A DNA stretch of 64,000 nucleotides. It comes from Streptosporangium sandarakinum (GTDB lineage Bacteria > Actinomycetota > Actinomycetes > Streptosporangiales > Streptosporangiaceae). Of this stretch, positions 1 to 11,539 are shown in pieces (within the stretch, counting starts at the first letter, position 1; each line of letters begins with the position of its first letter). The notes under the pieces were generated by a model, which saw nothing but the letters and a program-made list of their open reading frames with translations, ran no database searches and was not told where the DNA came from. Both the position numbers and the translations under genes were made by a program. Location of the stretch: NCBI RefSeq assembly GCF_013409935.1, contig NZ_JACCCO010000003.1:1178001-1242000 (forward strand). The letters run 5' to 3'.

Positions 1-1
1 G

Positions 2-1747
2 CTGGGTACCACGCTGAGCATGGGTCTTGCCGCCTGCGGCGGCACGGCCGGCGGCGGTGGCAACAACACGGGCTCGGGCAACCAGGGCACCGGAGCCTCC
101 GGCACGGCCTTCAACGACGCCTACACCAAGCTCGTCAACGCCTCCGACGCCAAGGGCGGCACGCTCAAGTTCGCCCTGACGGACGAGCCGGACTCCACGG
201 ACCCGGGCAACACCTACTACGCCTGGAACTGGAACTTCTCGCGGCTGTACGCCCGCCCGCTGATGACCTACCAGCCCGCCCCGGGTGAGGAGGGACTGAA
301 GCTCGTCCCCGACCTCGCCGAGGGCCCCGGCCAGGCCAGCGAGGACGGCAAGACCTGGACCTACAAGCTGAAGAAGGGCATCAAGTACGACGACGGCACC
401 GAGGTCAAGGCCGCCGACGTCAAGTACGCCATCGCCCGCAGCAACTTCACCTCCGAGCTCACCGACGGCCCGAAGTACTTCGCCCAGTACCTCGACGCCG
501 AGGGCTACAAGGGTCCGTACAAGGACAAGAACCTCGACGACTTCAAGGGCGTCGAGACCCCCGACGACTACACCGTCGTCTTCAAGCTCAAGGCCCCGTT
601 CTCGGAGTTCGACTTCCTGGTCGCCAACCCGCAGTCGGCTCCGGTGCCGCAGGCCAAGGACACCGGTCTCGACTACGAGAAGAACGTCGCCTCGACCGGC
701 CCCTACAAGTTCGAGAGCTACGAGGTCGGCAAGCAGCTGAACCTCGTCAAGAACGAGAACTGGGACCCCTCGACCGACACCACCCGCAAGCAGCTGCCGG
801 ACCGCATCGAGGTGCAGTACAAGCAGAACGCCGACGACATCGACCAGCGTCTGCTCAACGGGCAGATCCACGTCGACCTGGGCGGCACCGGCGTCCAGCC
901 CGCGGCCCGCGCCAAGATCGTCGGCAAGCCCGAGCTGAAGAACTCGTCGGACAACCCGTACACGCCGTTCAACCGCTACGCGATGATGTCGACCAAGGTC
1001 AAGCCGTTCGACAACATCGAGTGCCGCAAGGCCGTGCAGTACGCCACCGACAAGGTCGCCACCCAGGCGCCGTGGGGTGGCCCGCTCGGCGGTGACATCG
1101 GCAGCACCGCGATGACCCCGACCACCGTCGGCTACAAGCCGTTCGACCTGTACCCCAACGGTCAGGACCACAAGGGCGACAAGGACAAGGCCAAGGCGAG
1201 CCTCGCGGCCTGCGGCCAGCCGAACGGCTTCGAGACCAACATCGCGGTCCGCGGTGACCGGGTCAAGGAGGTCCAGGTCGCCGAGGCCCTGCAGGCCTCG
1301 CTCGACCAGGTCGGCATCAAGGCCACGATCAAGAAGTACCCCTCGGGTGACTGGAGCTCGCAGTACGCCGGCAAGCCGGAGTTCGTGCACAAGAACAACC
1401 TGGGCATCATGATCGCCGGCTGGGGTTCCGATTGGCCGTCCGGCTTCGGCTTCCTGTCGCAGATCGTCGACGGTCGCTTCATCAAGGACTCCGGCAACTA
1501 CAACATGATGGAGCTGGACGACCCGACCGTCAACGAGCTGCTCGACAAGGGCATCCAGACCACCGACACGGCGGCCCGCAACGAGATCTGGTCCCAGGTC
1601 GACAAGAAGGTCATGGAGTCGGCGGCGTTCATGCCGTTCGTCTACGAGAAGACGCTTCTCTTCCGCCCCTCGAACCTGACCAACGTGTACGTGCACCCGG
1701 CCTACGGCATGTACGACTACACGTGGCTCGGCGTCAAGCAGCAGTAG
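2..1747 (+). CDS. Peptide ABC transporter substrate-binding lipoprotein (SBP family 5), 5' end outside window
   Basis: Extracellular lipoprotein that captures oligopeptides (or similar ligands) for the importer encoded downstream. The frame is open from base 2, so the true start lies outside the window. The visible 581 residues begin in the signal peptide and reach the lipobox LAAC, with the lipidated Cys at bases 35-37, followed by a Gly/Asn-rich linker. The body has family-5 features: an early TLKFALTDEPDSTDPG stretch, then PDLAEGP and the acidic/aromatic C-terminal half. The start at base 20 would remove most of the signal peptide. It heads the permease/ATPase genes, with a hairpin in the gap. 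Dpp/Opp-type by homology; exact substrate unknown. Confidence 0.9.
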   Translation: MGTTLSMGLAACGGTAGGGGNNTGSGNQGTGASGTAFNDAYTKLVNASDAKGGTLKFALTDEPDSTDPGNTYYAWNWNFSRLYARPLMTYQPAPGEEGLKLVPDLAEGPGQASEDGKTWTYKLKKGIKYDDGTEVKAADVKYAIARSNFTSELTDGPKYFAQYLDAEGYKGPYKDKNLDDFKGVETPDDYTVVFKLKAPFSEFDFLVANPQSAPVPQAKDTGLDYEKNVASTGPYKFESYEVGKQLNLVKNENWDPSTDTTRKQLPDRIEVQYKQNADDIDQRLLNGQIHVDLGGTGVQPAARAKIVGKPELKNSSDNPYTPFNRYAMMSTKVKPFDNIECRKAVQYATDKVATQAPWGGPLGGDIGSTAMTPTTVGYKPFDLYPNGQDHKGDKDKAKASLAACGQPNGFETNIAVRGDRVKEVQVAEALQASLDQVGIKATIKKYPSGDWSSQYAGKPEFVHKNNLGIMIAGWGSDWPSGFGFLSQIVDGRFIKDSGNYNMMELDDPTVNELLDKGIQTTDTAARNEIWSQVDKKVMESAAFMPFVYEKTLLFRPSNLTNVYVHPAYGMYDYTWLGVKQQ

Positions 1748-1783
1748 TCCTTCTCTAGCCAACCAAAGGCAGGTGAAGGCCAT

Positions 1784-1812
1784 GGTGCCCGGGAGTGACC
1801 CTCCCGGGCACC
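1784..1812 (+). terminator. 12-bp perfect hairpin between binding-protein and permease genes
   Basis: GGTGCCCGGGAG and its exact complement flank a 5-nt loop (TGACC). It lies 37 nt after the binding-protein stop and 14 nt before the permease GTG. No T-tract follows, so a partial terminator or a 3'-end mRNA-stabilising structure is more likely than a full stop. Such structures commonly let the binding protein exceed the membrane subunits. Confidence 0.6.
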
Positions 1813-1825
1813 CGGCCGAACGATC

Positions 1826-2835
1826 GTGGTCGCATTCATCGTCCGCCGCGTGATCGCCGCCGTGCTGATGCTCGCTGTCGTCAGCGCGGCCACCTTCGCG
1901 ATCTTCTTTCTCATCCCACGGGCCCTGGGACAGACCCCCGAGGGCATGGCGTCGCGCTACGTCGGACGGGATGCCACCCCCGAGGCGATCCAGGGCGCCG
2001 TCAAGCGGCTGCACTTGGACGATCCGCTCATCGTGCAGTACGGGCGGTTCGCCAAGGGCATCGTCGCCGGCGAGGACTACTCGCTCGGCCCGCGCAAGGC
2101 CGAGTGCCCGGCGCCCTGCTTCGGCTACTCCTTCAACAACAACCAGCCGGTCTGGCCGACGCTGCTCGACCGGCTGCCCGCGACGATGTCGCTGGCCGCG
2201 GGGGCGGCGATCCTCTGGCTCATCGCCGGCGTCAGCATCGGCATCGTCTCCGCGCTGAGACGCGGCACCGCGCTCGACCGCGCGGCCATGACCGTGGCGC
2301 TCGCCGGCGTCTCGCTGCCCATCTACTTCACCGGCCTGGTCTCACTGTCGGTGTTCGCCTACACGCTCGGGATCTTCCCCGGCGGCGGCACCTACACCTC
2401 GATCTCCGAGAACCCCATCGCCTGGTTCCAGGCGCTGGTCCTGCCCTGGATCACCCTGGCGTTCCTCTACGCGGCCCTGTACGCCCGGCTCACCCGGGCG
2501 GGCATGCTGGAGACCATGGGCGAGGACTACATCCGCACGGCCCGCGCCAAGGGCCTCAAGGAGAGCACGGTCGTCACCAAGCACGCCCTGCGCGCCACGC
2601 TGACCCCGATCCTCACCATCTTCGGACTCGACGTCGGCCTGCTGCTGGGCGGAGCCGTGCTCACCGAGAGCACCTTCTCCATCCCCGGCGTCGGCAAGCT
2701 GGTCATCGACGCGATCCGCGGCAACGACCTGCCGGTCGTGCTCGGCGTGACCATGTTCGCGGCCTTCTTCATCGTCCTGGCCAACCTCATCGTGGACATC
2801 CTGTACGCGGTGGTCGACCCGAGGGTGAGGCTCTC

Positions 2836-2839
<4 letters not shown>
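1826..2839 (+). CDS. ABC transporter permease, DppB/OppB type
   Basis: Inner-membrane subunit of a peptide-type ABC importer, 337 aa. A single N-terminal membrane helix (residues ~7-28) is followed by a periplasmic segment and a BPD_transp_1 core with five or so hydrophobic helices. The EAA-type coupling loop is visible near GEDYIRTARAKGLKEST. The GTG start at 1826 fits the usual DppB N-terminus (VVAFIVRRV); no strong ribosome site is visible. Its TGA overlaps the next ATG by 4 nt (ATGA), indicating translational coupling. These importers normally have a second permease (DppC); none is present before the ATPase genes, so it is either upstream of the window or elsewhere. Confidence 0.9.
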
Positions 2840-3887
<1,048 letters not shown>

Positions 3888-3891
<4 letters not shown>

Positions 3892-4943
3892 CTGACGACA
3901 AGGGCGCTGCGGTGACCGATCCCGGTGCGCTGCTGTCCGTCCAGGGGCTGCAGAAGCACTTCCCGGTGACCAAGGGCCTGCTCAGGCGTCAGGTCGGCGC
4001 GGTCAAGGCGGTCGACGGAGTCAGCTTCGACGTCCGCAAGGGAGAGACGCTCGGCCTGGTGGGCGAGTCCGGCTGCGGCAAGAGCACCACCGGCCGCCTG
4101 ATCACCCGCCTGCTGGAGCCGACCGGCGGGAAGATCGTGTTCGAGGGCGAGGACATCACCCACAGGTCGCAGTCGTCGCTGCGGCCGCTCCGCCGCGACA
4201 TGCAGATGATCTTCCAGGACCCCTACTCCTCGCTCAACCCCCGGCACACGGTGGGCGCCATCGTCAGCGCGCCCTTCCGCATCCAGGGCATCAAGACCGA
4301 GCAGGGCATCAAGAAGGCCGTCCAGGAGATCCTGGAGCTGGTCGGGCTCAACCCCGAGCACTACAACCGCTACCCGCACGAGTTCTCCGGCGGGCAGCGC
4401 CAGCGCATCGGCATCGCCCGCACGCTCGCGCTCAAGCCCAAGCTCATCATCGCCGACGAGCCGGTCTCCGCCCTCGACGTGTCGATCCAGGCGCAGGTGG
4501 TCAACCTCCTGGAGGACCTGCAGAACGAGCTCGACCTGACCTACGTCATCGTCGCGCACGACCTGTCGGTCATCCGGCACATCAGCGACCGGGTCGCGGT
4601 CATGTACCTCGGCAAGATCGTCGAGCTGGCCGACCGCAAGGACCTGTACGAGTCGCCCATGCACCCGTACACCAACGCGCTGATGTCGGCGGTGCCGGTC
4701 CCCGACCCGGCCCGGCGCAAGGACCGCGAGCGCATCCGGCTCCAGGGCGACGTGCCCAGCCCGCTCAACCCGCCGCCCGCCTGCCGCTTCCACACCCGGT
4801 GCTGGAAGGCCCAGGAGGTCTGCAAGACGGTGGAGCCGCCGCTGGTCGAGCTGGCCACCGGCCACCAGGTCGCCTGCCACTTCCCGGAGAACGCTCCCGG
4901 CGCGGCCGCCAGGCCCGCCCCGGGGGAGACCGTCCCGGCCTGA
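3888..4943 (+). CDS. Peptide ABC transporter ATP-binding protein, DppF/OppF type
   Basis: Second ATPase of the importer, 351 aa. Walker A GESGCGKS is at residues ~59-66, signature FSGGQRQR, Walker [13 protein letters not shown], switch His in [10 protein letters not shown]-terminal oligo_HPY extension with CRFHTRC is present. The GTG at 3888 overlaps the DppD stop by 4 nt and is preferred; an in-frame GTG at 3912 is an alternative. DppD and DppF are expected to form a heterodimer under the permeases. Last gene of this operon; the 200 nt that follow show no gene. Confidence 0.92.
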
Positions 4944-5146
4944 CCGCCCGCCGGGGGAGACCGCCCGGCCGGCCATCCCGCGCGACGCCGGGACGAGCAC
5001 GCCTCGTCCCGGCGCCCGGCTCCCCTCCCCGCGCCCGGCCCCTCGTCCCGATCGGCCCCGCGTCCGCGTCCGCGTCCGGTCCACGGCCCGGCCGGCCCCG
5101 GCGTCCGGCCCCTCGGCCCGCGAGCCGCTCCCGGCCCGCGGGCGCC

Positions 5147-5968
5147 TCAGCCGAGCGCCGACATGACCGGGGCGAAGAACCGCGACCGGTCACCGGGCAG
5201 CGGCCCGGACCCGGCGACCATGTCCGACGTCCGCATGCCCGCGGTCACTCCGTGGCCGTCCAGCCACGCCGCCAGCTCCGGGCGCCGGTCCTCGACCTCC
5301 AGCCGCACCGGCCGCCCGGCCCGCGCGGCGAGGTCGGCGATCAGGGCGCGGGCGTCCTCCGGGCCGGCCGCGATCACGGGGCCGACGACCGTGTTGGTGA
5401 CGTTGCGCCACATCCCCGCGTACCCCGACACGCCCCGGCCGTCGTCGATCACCCGGATCTCCTCGGCGAAGCCCGCGTAGCGCCGCAGCAGATCGGACCG
5501 GTTCGCGCCCACGACCTCGGCGTCCAGGTCGGCGATCGCCTTCAGGTCCTCCGGCCGCGCGGCGCGGGAGACGCCCGACGGCGGCCCGGTGAAGACCCCC
5601 ACGTGCATGGAGGCCCCGCCGGTCACCCGGAACCCCAGCTTCTCGTACAGGGGGCGCCCCTGGGCGGTGGCGTTCAGGAAGACGGTCAGGCCGCCCGCCC
5701 GGTCCAGCACGTGCGCGATCAGCCGGGTGCCCAGGCCCCGCCGCGCGAGGCGTGAGGCCACCAGCACCATGCTGACCGCCGCGGTGCGACCTCCGTACCG
5801 GGTCAGGATCGCGGTCGCCACCAGGTCCCCGGCGCCGTCCACGATCCCGTACCCCTCGCCGCCCTCCAGCAGGAAACGCCACTTGCGCTCCTCCCGGCCC
5901 CAGCCCCTGTCCTCGGCGAGCCGCAGGCAGCCGTCGAGGTCGCCGGACGTCAGCTCCCGGATCACCAT
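5147..5968 (-). CDS. GNAT-family N-acetyltransferase with C-terminal second domain
   Basis: Predicted acetyl-CoA-dependent acetyltransferase of unknown acceptor, 273 aa. The acetyl-CoA pyrophosphate loop is RRGLGT within ASRLARRGLGTRLI (residues ~82-96), followed by the beta5-alpha4 part ending LYEKLGF. The C-terminal half (VSRAARPEDL onward) resembles the Acetyltransf_18-like extension of two-domain bacterial GNATs. The ATG at 5968 is chosen because GGAGGA sits 5 nt upstream; the longer frame to 6070 would overrun this site. Divergent from the LysR gene at 6150, with a LysR-type palindrome between them, so it is the probable regulatory target. Confidence 0.85.
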   Translation of the reverse strand: MVIRELTSGDLDGCLRLAEDRGWGREERKWRFLLEGGEGYGIVDGAGDLVATAILTRYGGRTAAVSMVLVASRLARRGLGTRLIAHVLDRAGGLTVFLNATAQGRPLYEKLGFRVTGGASMHVGVFTGPPSGVSRAARPEDLKAIADLDAEVVGANRSDLLRRYAGFAEEIRVIDDGRGVSGYAGMWRNVTNTVVGPVIAAGPEDARALIADLAARAGRPVRLEVEDRRPELAAWLDGHGVTAGMRTSDMVAGSGPLPGDRSRFFAPVMSALG

Positions 5969-6124
5969 CACATTCCTCCAAGATCCCGGGCGCCCCGGCC
6001 ACGGTGCCGGGGAGCGCCGTCGCGGCGGGCCAGGCCCGTCCGGGCGGCTCGCCCGTCCCGCGAACATCACCGGACGATCCTCGGGTACGGGACGCCGGCC
6101 GGTCCGACAGTTTCCCGCTATGCC

Positions 6125-6141
6125 GATAGCCGACGGCTATC
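6125..6141. promoter_or_regulatory. Perfect LysR-type operator (T-N11-A palindrome)
   Basis: GATAGCCG-A-CGGCTATC, a perfect 17-bp palindrome containing T6127-N11-A6139, the LysR box. It ends 8 nt before the LysR GTG at 6150 and lies in the 181-bp gap to the divergent acetyltransferase gene, the classic place for an autoregulated LysR site. Confidence 0.8.
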
Positions 6142-6149
6142 ATCCCGGG

Positions 6150-7037
6150 GTGGACATCACGCTGCCCGCCGTACGGGCGTTCGTCGCCGTCGCCCGCGCC
6201 GGCTCCTTCCGCGGGGCCGCCGCCGCGCTCGGGGTCAGCCAGCCGACGGTGAGCGCCGCGGTGCGCCGCCTGGAGGCCGCGGCGGGCCGGCCGCTGCTGG
6301 TCCGCGACCACGACGGCGCCCGCCTGACCGAGCTGGGCGCCGGGGTGCTGGCCCACGCGGCCGCGGTGACCGCCGCCGCCGACGAGTTCGAGGCCCTGCT
6401 CGCCGGGGACGCCCCCGGCCTCACCGTGGGCTTCATGGGCGAGGCGGCGGGGACGCGCACCTCGACGCTGCTCGGCACGGTACGGCGGGCCTCCGGTCGG
6501 GACGTACGGCTGCGCCGCTTCGACTTCGACGACCCCTCCTGCGGCCTGCTGGCCGGGACCAGCGACCTGGCCGTGGTGTGGCCGCCGCTGACCGATGACG
6601 CCCTGGAACTCATGGTCGTCAGCGCCGACCGCCGGGCCGTCGCGGTGCCCGCCGGCGACCCGCTCTCCCGGGCCTCCGTCCTCGGCCCGGCCGACCTGGG
6701 CGGCCGGGTGTGGGTGGTGCCGCGCAGTCCCGACCCGGTCTGGCGGGACTTCCGCGGCCCCGGATCGCTCGGCGTGACGGACATCGCCGGTGAGATCGGG
6801 TCCGGCGCCATCGAGGAGACCCTGGAGCTGGTGGCGTCGGGTCAGGGGATCGCCCTGCTGTCGCAGAGCACCGACGAGCACTACGCCCGCACCGGGGTGG
6901 TGTTCGTGCCGCTCTCCGGCGACCGGCGGTGCACCGTCGCCCTCGCCTGGCGGCGCGCCGACACCCGGCCGGTGCTCTCCCGGATCCTCGCCGAGCTGCG
7001 CCGGCACGCCCCGGCGGGCCACCCGCCGGCGCCGTGA
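6150..7037 (+). CDS. LysR-family transcriptional regulator
   Basis: DNA-binding regulator, 295 aa. The N-terminal winged helix-turn-helix is plain: FVAVARAGSFRGAAAALGVS then QPTVSAAVRRLEAAAG (residues ~9-45). A LysR substrate-binding domain follows with a small ligand-binding cleft. The GTG at 6150 gives the standard start, six residues before the first HTH helix; the ATG at 6120 would place the palindromic operator inside the coding sequence and is less likely. Probably controls itself and the divergent acetyltransferase. Effector unknown. Its end faces the end of the next LysR gene. Confidence 0.87.
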   Translation: MDITLPAVRAFVAVARAGSFRGAAAALGVSQPTVSAAVRRLEAAAGRPLLVRDHDGARLTELGAGVLAHAAAVTAAADEFEALLAGDAPGLTVGFMGEAAGTRTSTLLGTVRRASGRDVRLRRFDFDDPSCGLLAGTSDLAVVWPPLTDDALELMVVSADRRAVAVPAGDPLSRASVLGPADLGGRVWVVPRSPDPVWRDFRGPGSLGVTDIAGEIGSGAIEETLELVASGQGIALLSQSTDEHYARTGVVFVPLSGDRRCTVALAWRRADTRPVLSRILAELRRHAPAGHPPAP

Positions 7038-7087
7038 CCGCGGGTCCGGGGCCGGGCCCCGCTCGCCCGGGGGCGGATGAGGCTCGA

Positions 7088-8020
7088 TCAGGGACCGTTC
7101 CCCGTCGGTGAGGTCTCCGCCGGTACCACCTTGCGGGCGCTGTCGCGAAGCTGTGCCACCGCGCGGGCGATGAGGTCGCCGCGCCGTCGATCCTGGCGGG
7201 CGTGGACGACGATGCGCCGGAAGACGGTGGGGCGGACCACGGGCCTGGCGACGACTCCGCCGGGGAGCTCCGCGACGGCCAGGCGTGGCATGACGGTGAC
7301 GCCGATGCCCGTCTCCACCAGTCGCAGCGCCGCCCGGTGATCGTCCAAGCGGGCGGCATAGCGCGGCGTGAATCCGGCGGCCCTGCAAGCGGTCAGGATG
7401 ATCTGCCCGATCGGACTGTCGTAGATGTCGTGGTCCACCCAGGGCTCGCCCTCGAGGTCCCGGAAAGCGAGTTCGCGGGCATCGGCGAGGGGGTGGTCGG
7501 CGGGGAGCACGGCGACGAGTTCCTCGACGGCGAGCTCATGACGCTGGTAGCCGTCAAGGTGCACCTCGGCTCCGTCGGCGGGCTCGGTCCGGATGTCGAG
7601 GTCCGGCCGTCGGCGACCGCGCCCGTCCACGGGTTCGTTGAGGCTGATCTCGACGGTGAGGTTCGGCCGGTGCCGGCGAACGGTCCGCACGACCTCTGGG
7701 ATCCACCGCTCGGCCGCGGAGGCGAAGCAGGTGATCGCCAGATGCTGCGCCTGACCGCTCCGGAGGTCCGCGACGACACGTTCAAGGCGTCCGAAGTCGG
7801 CGAGGAGCGACTGAGCCTGGTCTGCCAGGTGCCGCGCGGCATCGGTGGGGCTGATACCGCGTCCCTGCTTCTCGAAAAGGACCAGCCCGGTCTCCTTCGC
7901 CAGGGCGGTCATGTGCTGGCTGATCGTCGCCGGGGAGTAGCTGAGGTTCCGTGCCGCCTGGTTGATCGACCCGGCGGCCAGGACCGCGCGCAGGATCGCG
8001 AGGCGTTGCGGGTTGAGCAT
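7088..8020 (-). CDS. dgdR: LysR-family regulator, probable DgdR-type repressor
   Basis: LysR regulator of 310 aa. The HTH occupies residues ~4-60 (LAILRAVLAAGSINQAARNL, SYSPATISQHM). The effector domain contains the usual WIPEVVRTVRRHRPNL and LPADHPLADA elements. It is transcribed away from the decarboxylase gene across a 131-bp gap. In Burkholderia cepacia the LysR protein DgdR controls the dialkylglycine decarboxylase gene dgdA, so the same partnership is inferred here from context. The symbol rests on that context, not on close sequence similarity I could verify. Confidence 0.75.
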   Translation of the reverse strand: MLNPQRLAILRAVLAAGSINQAARNLSYSPATISQHMTALAKETGLVLFEKQGRGISPTDAARHLADQAQSLLADFGRLERVVADLRSGQAQHLAITCFASAAERWIPEVVRTVRRHRPNLTVEISLNEPVDGRGRRRPDLDIRTEPADGAEVHLDGYQRHELAVEELVAVLPADHPLADARELAFRDLEGEPWVDHDIYDSPIGQIILTACRAAGFTPRYAARLDDHRAALRLVETGIGVTVMPRLAVAELPGGVVARPVVRPTVFRRIVVHARQDRRRGDLIARAVAQLRDSARKVVPAETSPTGNGP

Positions 8021-8037
8021 GGCATCGATCGTAAGGC

Positions 8038-9456
<1,419 letters not shown>

Positions 9457-9536
9457 GGTGAACCGGCGCCCCGCACCCGTCGCCGCCGGCATCGGTCCGC
9501 CGGAGGGCGGGGCGTCGTGAGACGAGGACGGCCGTA

Positions 9537-9566
9537 CCGCGTGACCGGCAAGGACGGATCACGCGG
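9537..9566. terminator. Inverted repeat between convergent genes
   Basis: CCGCGTGA and TCACGCGG (8-bp arms) flank a 14-nt loop in the 159-bp gap between the convergent decarboxylase and response-regulator genes. There is no T-tract; a weak bidirectional terminator is the likely role. Confidence 0.35.
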
Positions 9567-9615
9567 TGGCGGCTCGTACACCACCTCGGTGGACGTGACC
9601 GGCTCCGAACGGTTC

Positions 9616-10302
9616 CTAGGAGAAGGTGGTGCCCGGGGTGATCAGACCGGTCTCGTAGGCCAGGACCACGGCCTGCACCCGGTCGCGCAGGCCCAGCTTG
9701 GTGAGGACGTTGCCGACGTGCGTCTTGACGGTCGTCTCGCTCACCACCAGCTCGGCGGCGATCTCGGCGTTGGACATGCCCCGGGCGATCAGCCGCAGCA
9801 CCTCCAGCTCGCGCTCGGTGAGGCGCTCCAGCCGGACCGGGGCCGACGGGCGGCGGGTGGACGGCAGGTGCGCGCCGAACCGGTCGAGCAGCCGCCGGGT
9901 GACGCTCGGCGCGACGATGGCGTCGCCCGCCGCGACCACCCGGATGGCCTGCACCAGATCCTCGGGCGGGACGTCCTTGAGCAGGAAACCGCTGGCCCCG
10001 GCGCGCAGCGCCTCCACGATGTACTCGTCCAGGTCGAACGTGGTCAGCACCAGCACCCTGGGCACGTGGGCGCCGTGCGCCGCCTCCCGGACGATCCGGC
10101 GGGTGGCGTCGATGCCGTCCACGCCCGGCATCCGGACGTCCATCAGGATCACGTCGGGCAGCAGCGCCCTCGCCTGCTCCTGGGCGGCCTTGCCGTCCCC
10201 GGCCTCGCCGACGACGGTGATCTCCGGCTCGGCCTCCAGGATGAGGCGGAAACCGGTGCGCAGCAGTGGCTGGTCATCGACCAGCAGCACTCTGATCGTC
10301 AT
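9616..10302 (-). CDS. NarL/LuxR-type two-component response regulator, orphan in this window
   Basis: Response regulator of 228 aa. Receiver domain residues ~3-120: acidic pair D9/D10, phospho-acceptor D55 in LMDVRMPG, Thr in VLTTFD and Lys in FLLKDV. The C-terminal LuxR helix-turn-helix is LTERELEVLRLIARGMSNAE followed by VSETTVKTHVGNVLTKLGL. The ATG at 10302 is chosen because AAGGTG lies upstream and it begins exactly at the receiver (MTIRVLLVDD). Such regulators usually follow a histidine kinase gene; the upstream neighbour here is a nuclease gene instead, so the sensor is not in the window. Confidence 0.9.
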   Translation of the reverse strand: MTIRVLLVDDQPLLRTGFRLILEAEPEITVVGEAGDGKAAQEQARALLPDVILMDVRMPGVDGIDATRRIVREAAHGAHVPRVLVLTTFDLDEYIVEALRAGASGFLLKDVPPEDLVQAIRVVAAGDAIVAPSVTRRLLDRFGAHLPSTRRPSAPVRLERLTERELEVLRLIARGMSNAEIAAELVVSETTVKTHVGNVLTKLGLRDRVQAVVLAYETGLITPGTTFS

Positions 10303-10541
10303 CACACACCTTCGAGGGGAACCGGGCGCCGGCCTCGGAGCGGCCCTCCGCACGGGCCGATCCGCAGAACTCCACCATAGAGGCGCGGCGTGCCCCCCGG
10401 CGCCGCGAGCCCGCGCCGGGTCCGTTCCGGGGAGAGGCCCGGCCCCGCGGCGCCGCGGCCGTCACCGGTCCCGCACGCCGCCGCACGCCCGGCCGGGACG
10501 GCCGGTCCCGGAGCCCGCCGGCCGGCCTGGTACGGCGGGCC

Positions 10542-11411
10542 TCAGAGCTCGTCGGTGGCGGCCCTGGGCGTGCGGCGGGTGCTGCGCACGGTGTCGCCCG
10601 GCTGCCGCTCGGGCACCGGCGGGGGAGTGCCGCCGAACTCCGGGCACAGCTCGCGGTAGTTGCACCAGTCGCACAGCCGGCTGGGCCGTGGACGCCACTC
10701 GCCGGTCTCCAGCGCCCGCTCGATGGCCGCCCACAGCGCCTGCACCTTGCGCTCGGTGGCCAGCAGGTCGGCCTCGTCGGGGGCGTAGCGCAGCACCTCG
10801 CCCTCGCCGCCGAGGTACATCAGCTGCAGCAGGCGCGGCACCGACCCGTGCAGCCGCCACAGCGTCAGCGCGTAGAACTTCATCTGGAACAGCGCCTTGG
10901 CCTCGAAGGCCGGCCCCGGCGCGCTGCCGGTCTTGTAGTCGACCACGCGGACCTCGCCGGTGGGCGCGACGTCCAGCCGGTCGATGAAACCCCGCAGCAT
11001 CAGGCCGCTGTCGAGCACCGCCTCGACGTACAGCTCCCGCTCGGCGGGCTCCAGGCAGGTGGGGTCCTCCAGGGTGAAGTAGCGCTCCAGCATGGCGCGG
11101 GCCCCGGCCAGCCACTCGGCCCGCTCCTTCTCCCCGGAGAACATGCCGGCGTAGGCGGGCTCCTCCTCGAGGAGCCTGTGCCACTGCGGCTCCAGCAGAT
11201 CGAGGGCCGCGGCCACCGTACGACCCGGCGCCGGCAGGTCGTACAGGCGCTCCAGCACCGAGTGGACGACCGTGCCGCGCACCGCGGCGGGCGACGGCGG
11301 CTCGGGAAGCCGGTCGACCACGCGGAACCGGTACAGCAGCGGGCACGTCATGAAGTCCCCGGCGCGGGACGGCGACAGCGCTCCGATGATCGTGGGCTCG
11401 GTCAGTGACAT
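10542..11411 (-). CDS. RecB-like PD-(D/E)XK nuclease with Fe-S cysteines (Rv2119 family)
   Basis: Predicted exonuclease/endonuclease of the PDDEXK_1 (AddB/Cas4-like) type, 289 aa. Visible motifs: SPSRAGDFMTCPLLYRF (first cluster Cys), GTVVHSVLERL, the GFIDRLDV motif, VVDYKTG as the catalytic D-x-K core, then QMKFYALTL (QxxxY). The C-terminal CDWCNYRELCPEF supplies the other three cysteines of a probable 4Fe-4S cluster. The ATG at 11411 (MSLTEPTI) is preferred over an upstream frame start because a -10 box sits exactly 6 nt upstream, implying a leaderless message. Orthologous position to Rv2119 beside trmI in mycobacteria. Confidence 0.85.
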   Translation of the reverse strand: MSLTEPTIIGALSPSRAGDFMTCPLLYRFRVVDRLPEPPSPAAVRGTVVHSVLERLYDLPAPGRTVAAALDLLEPQWHRLLEEEPAYAGMFSGEKERAEWLAGARAMLERYFTLEDPTCLEPAERELYVEAVLDSGLMLRGFIDRLDVAPTGEVRVVDYKTGSAPGPAFEAKALFQMKFYALTLWRLHGSVPRLLQLMYLGGEGEVLRYAPDEADLLATERKVQALWAAIERALETGEWRPRPSRLCDWCNYRELCPEFGGTPPPVPERQPGDTVRSTRRTPRAATDEL

Positions 11412-11417
11412 GTCCGC

Positions 11418-11435
11418 ACTGTAGGTCACGGTGAC
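11418..11435 (-). promoter_or_regulatory. Leaderless promoter -10 (TACAGT) with short palindrome for the nuclease gene
   Basis: Reading the minus strand, TACAGT (11418-11423) ends 6 nt before ATG 11411. The 11-bp palindrome GTCAC-G-GTGAC (11425-11435) lies just upstream of it in the -10/-35 spacer and could be a regulator site. Confidence 0.55.
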
Positions 11436-11539
11436 GACAGTTTGGGCCCGGGGTGGGCCGCGGGCGTCCGCGCCCGGCGTGGGCGGCGCGTAGCATCAAG
11501 GCCAACAGACGCGAGCGAGCGAGGAACGGTGAGCCAGCG

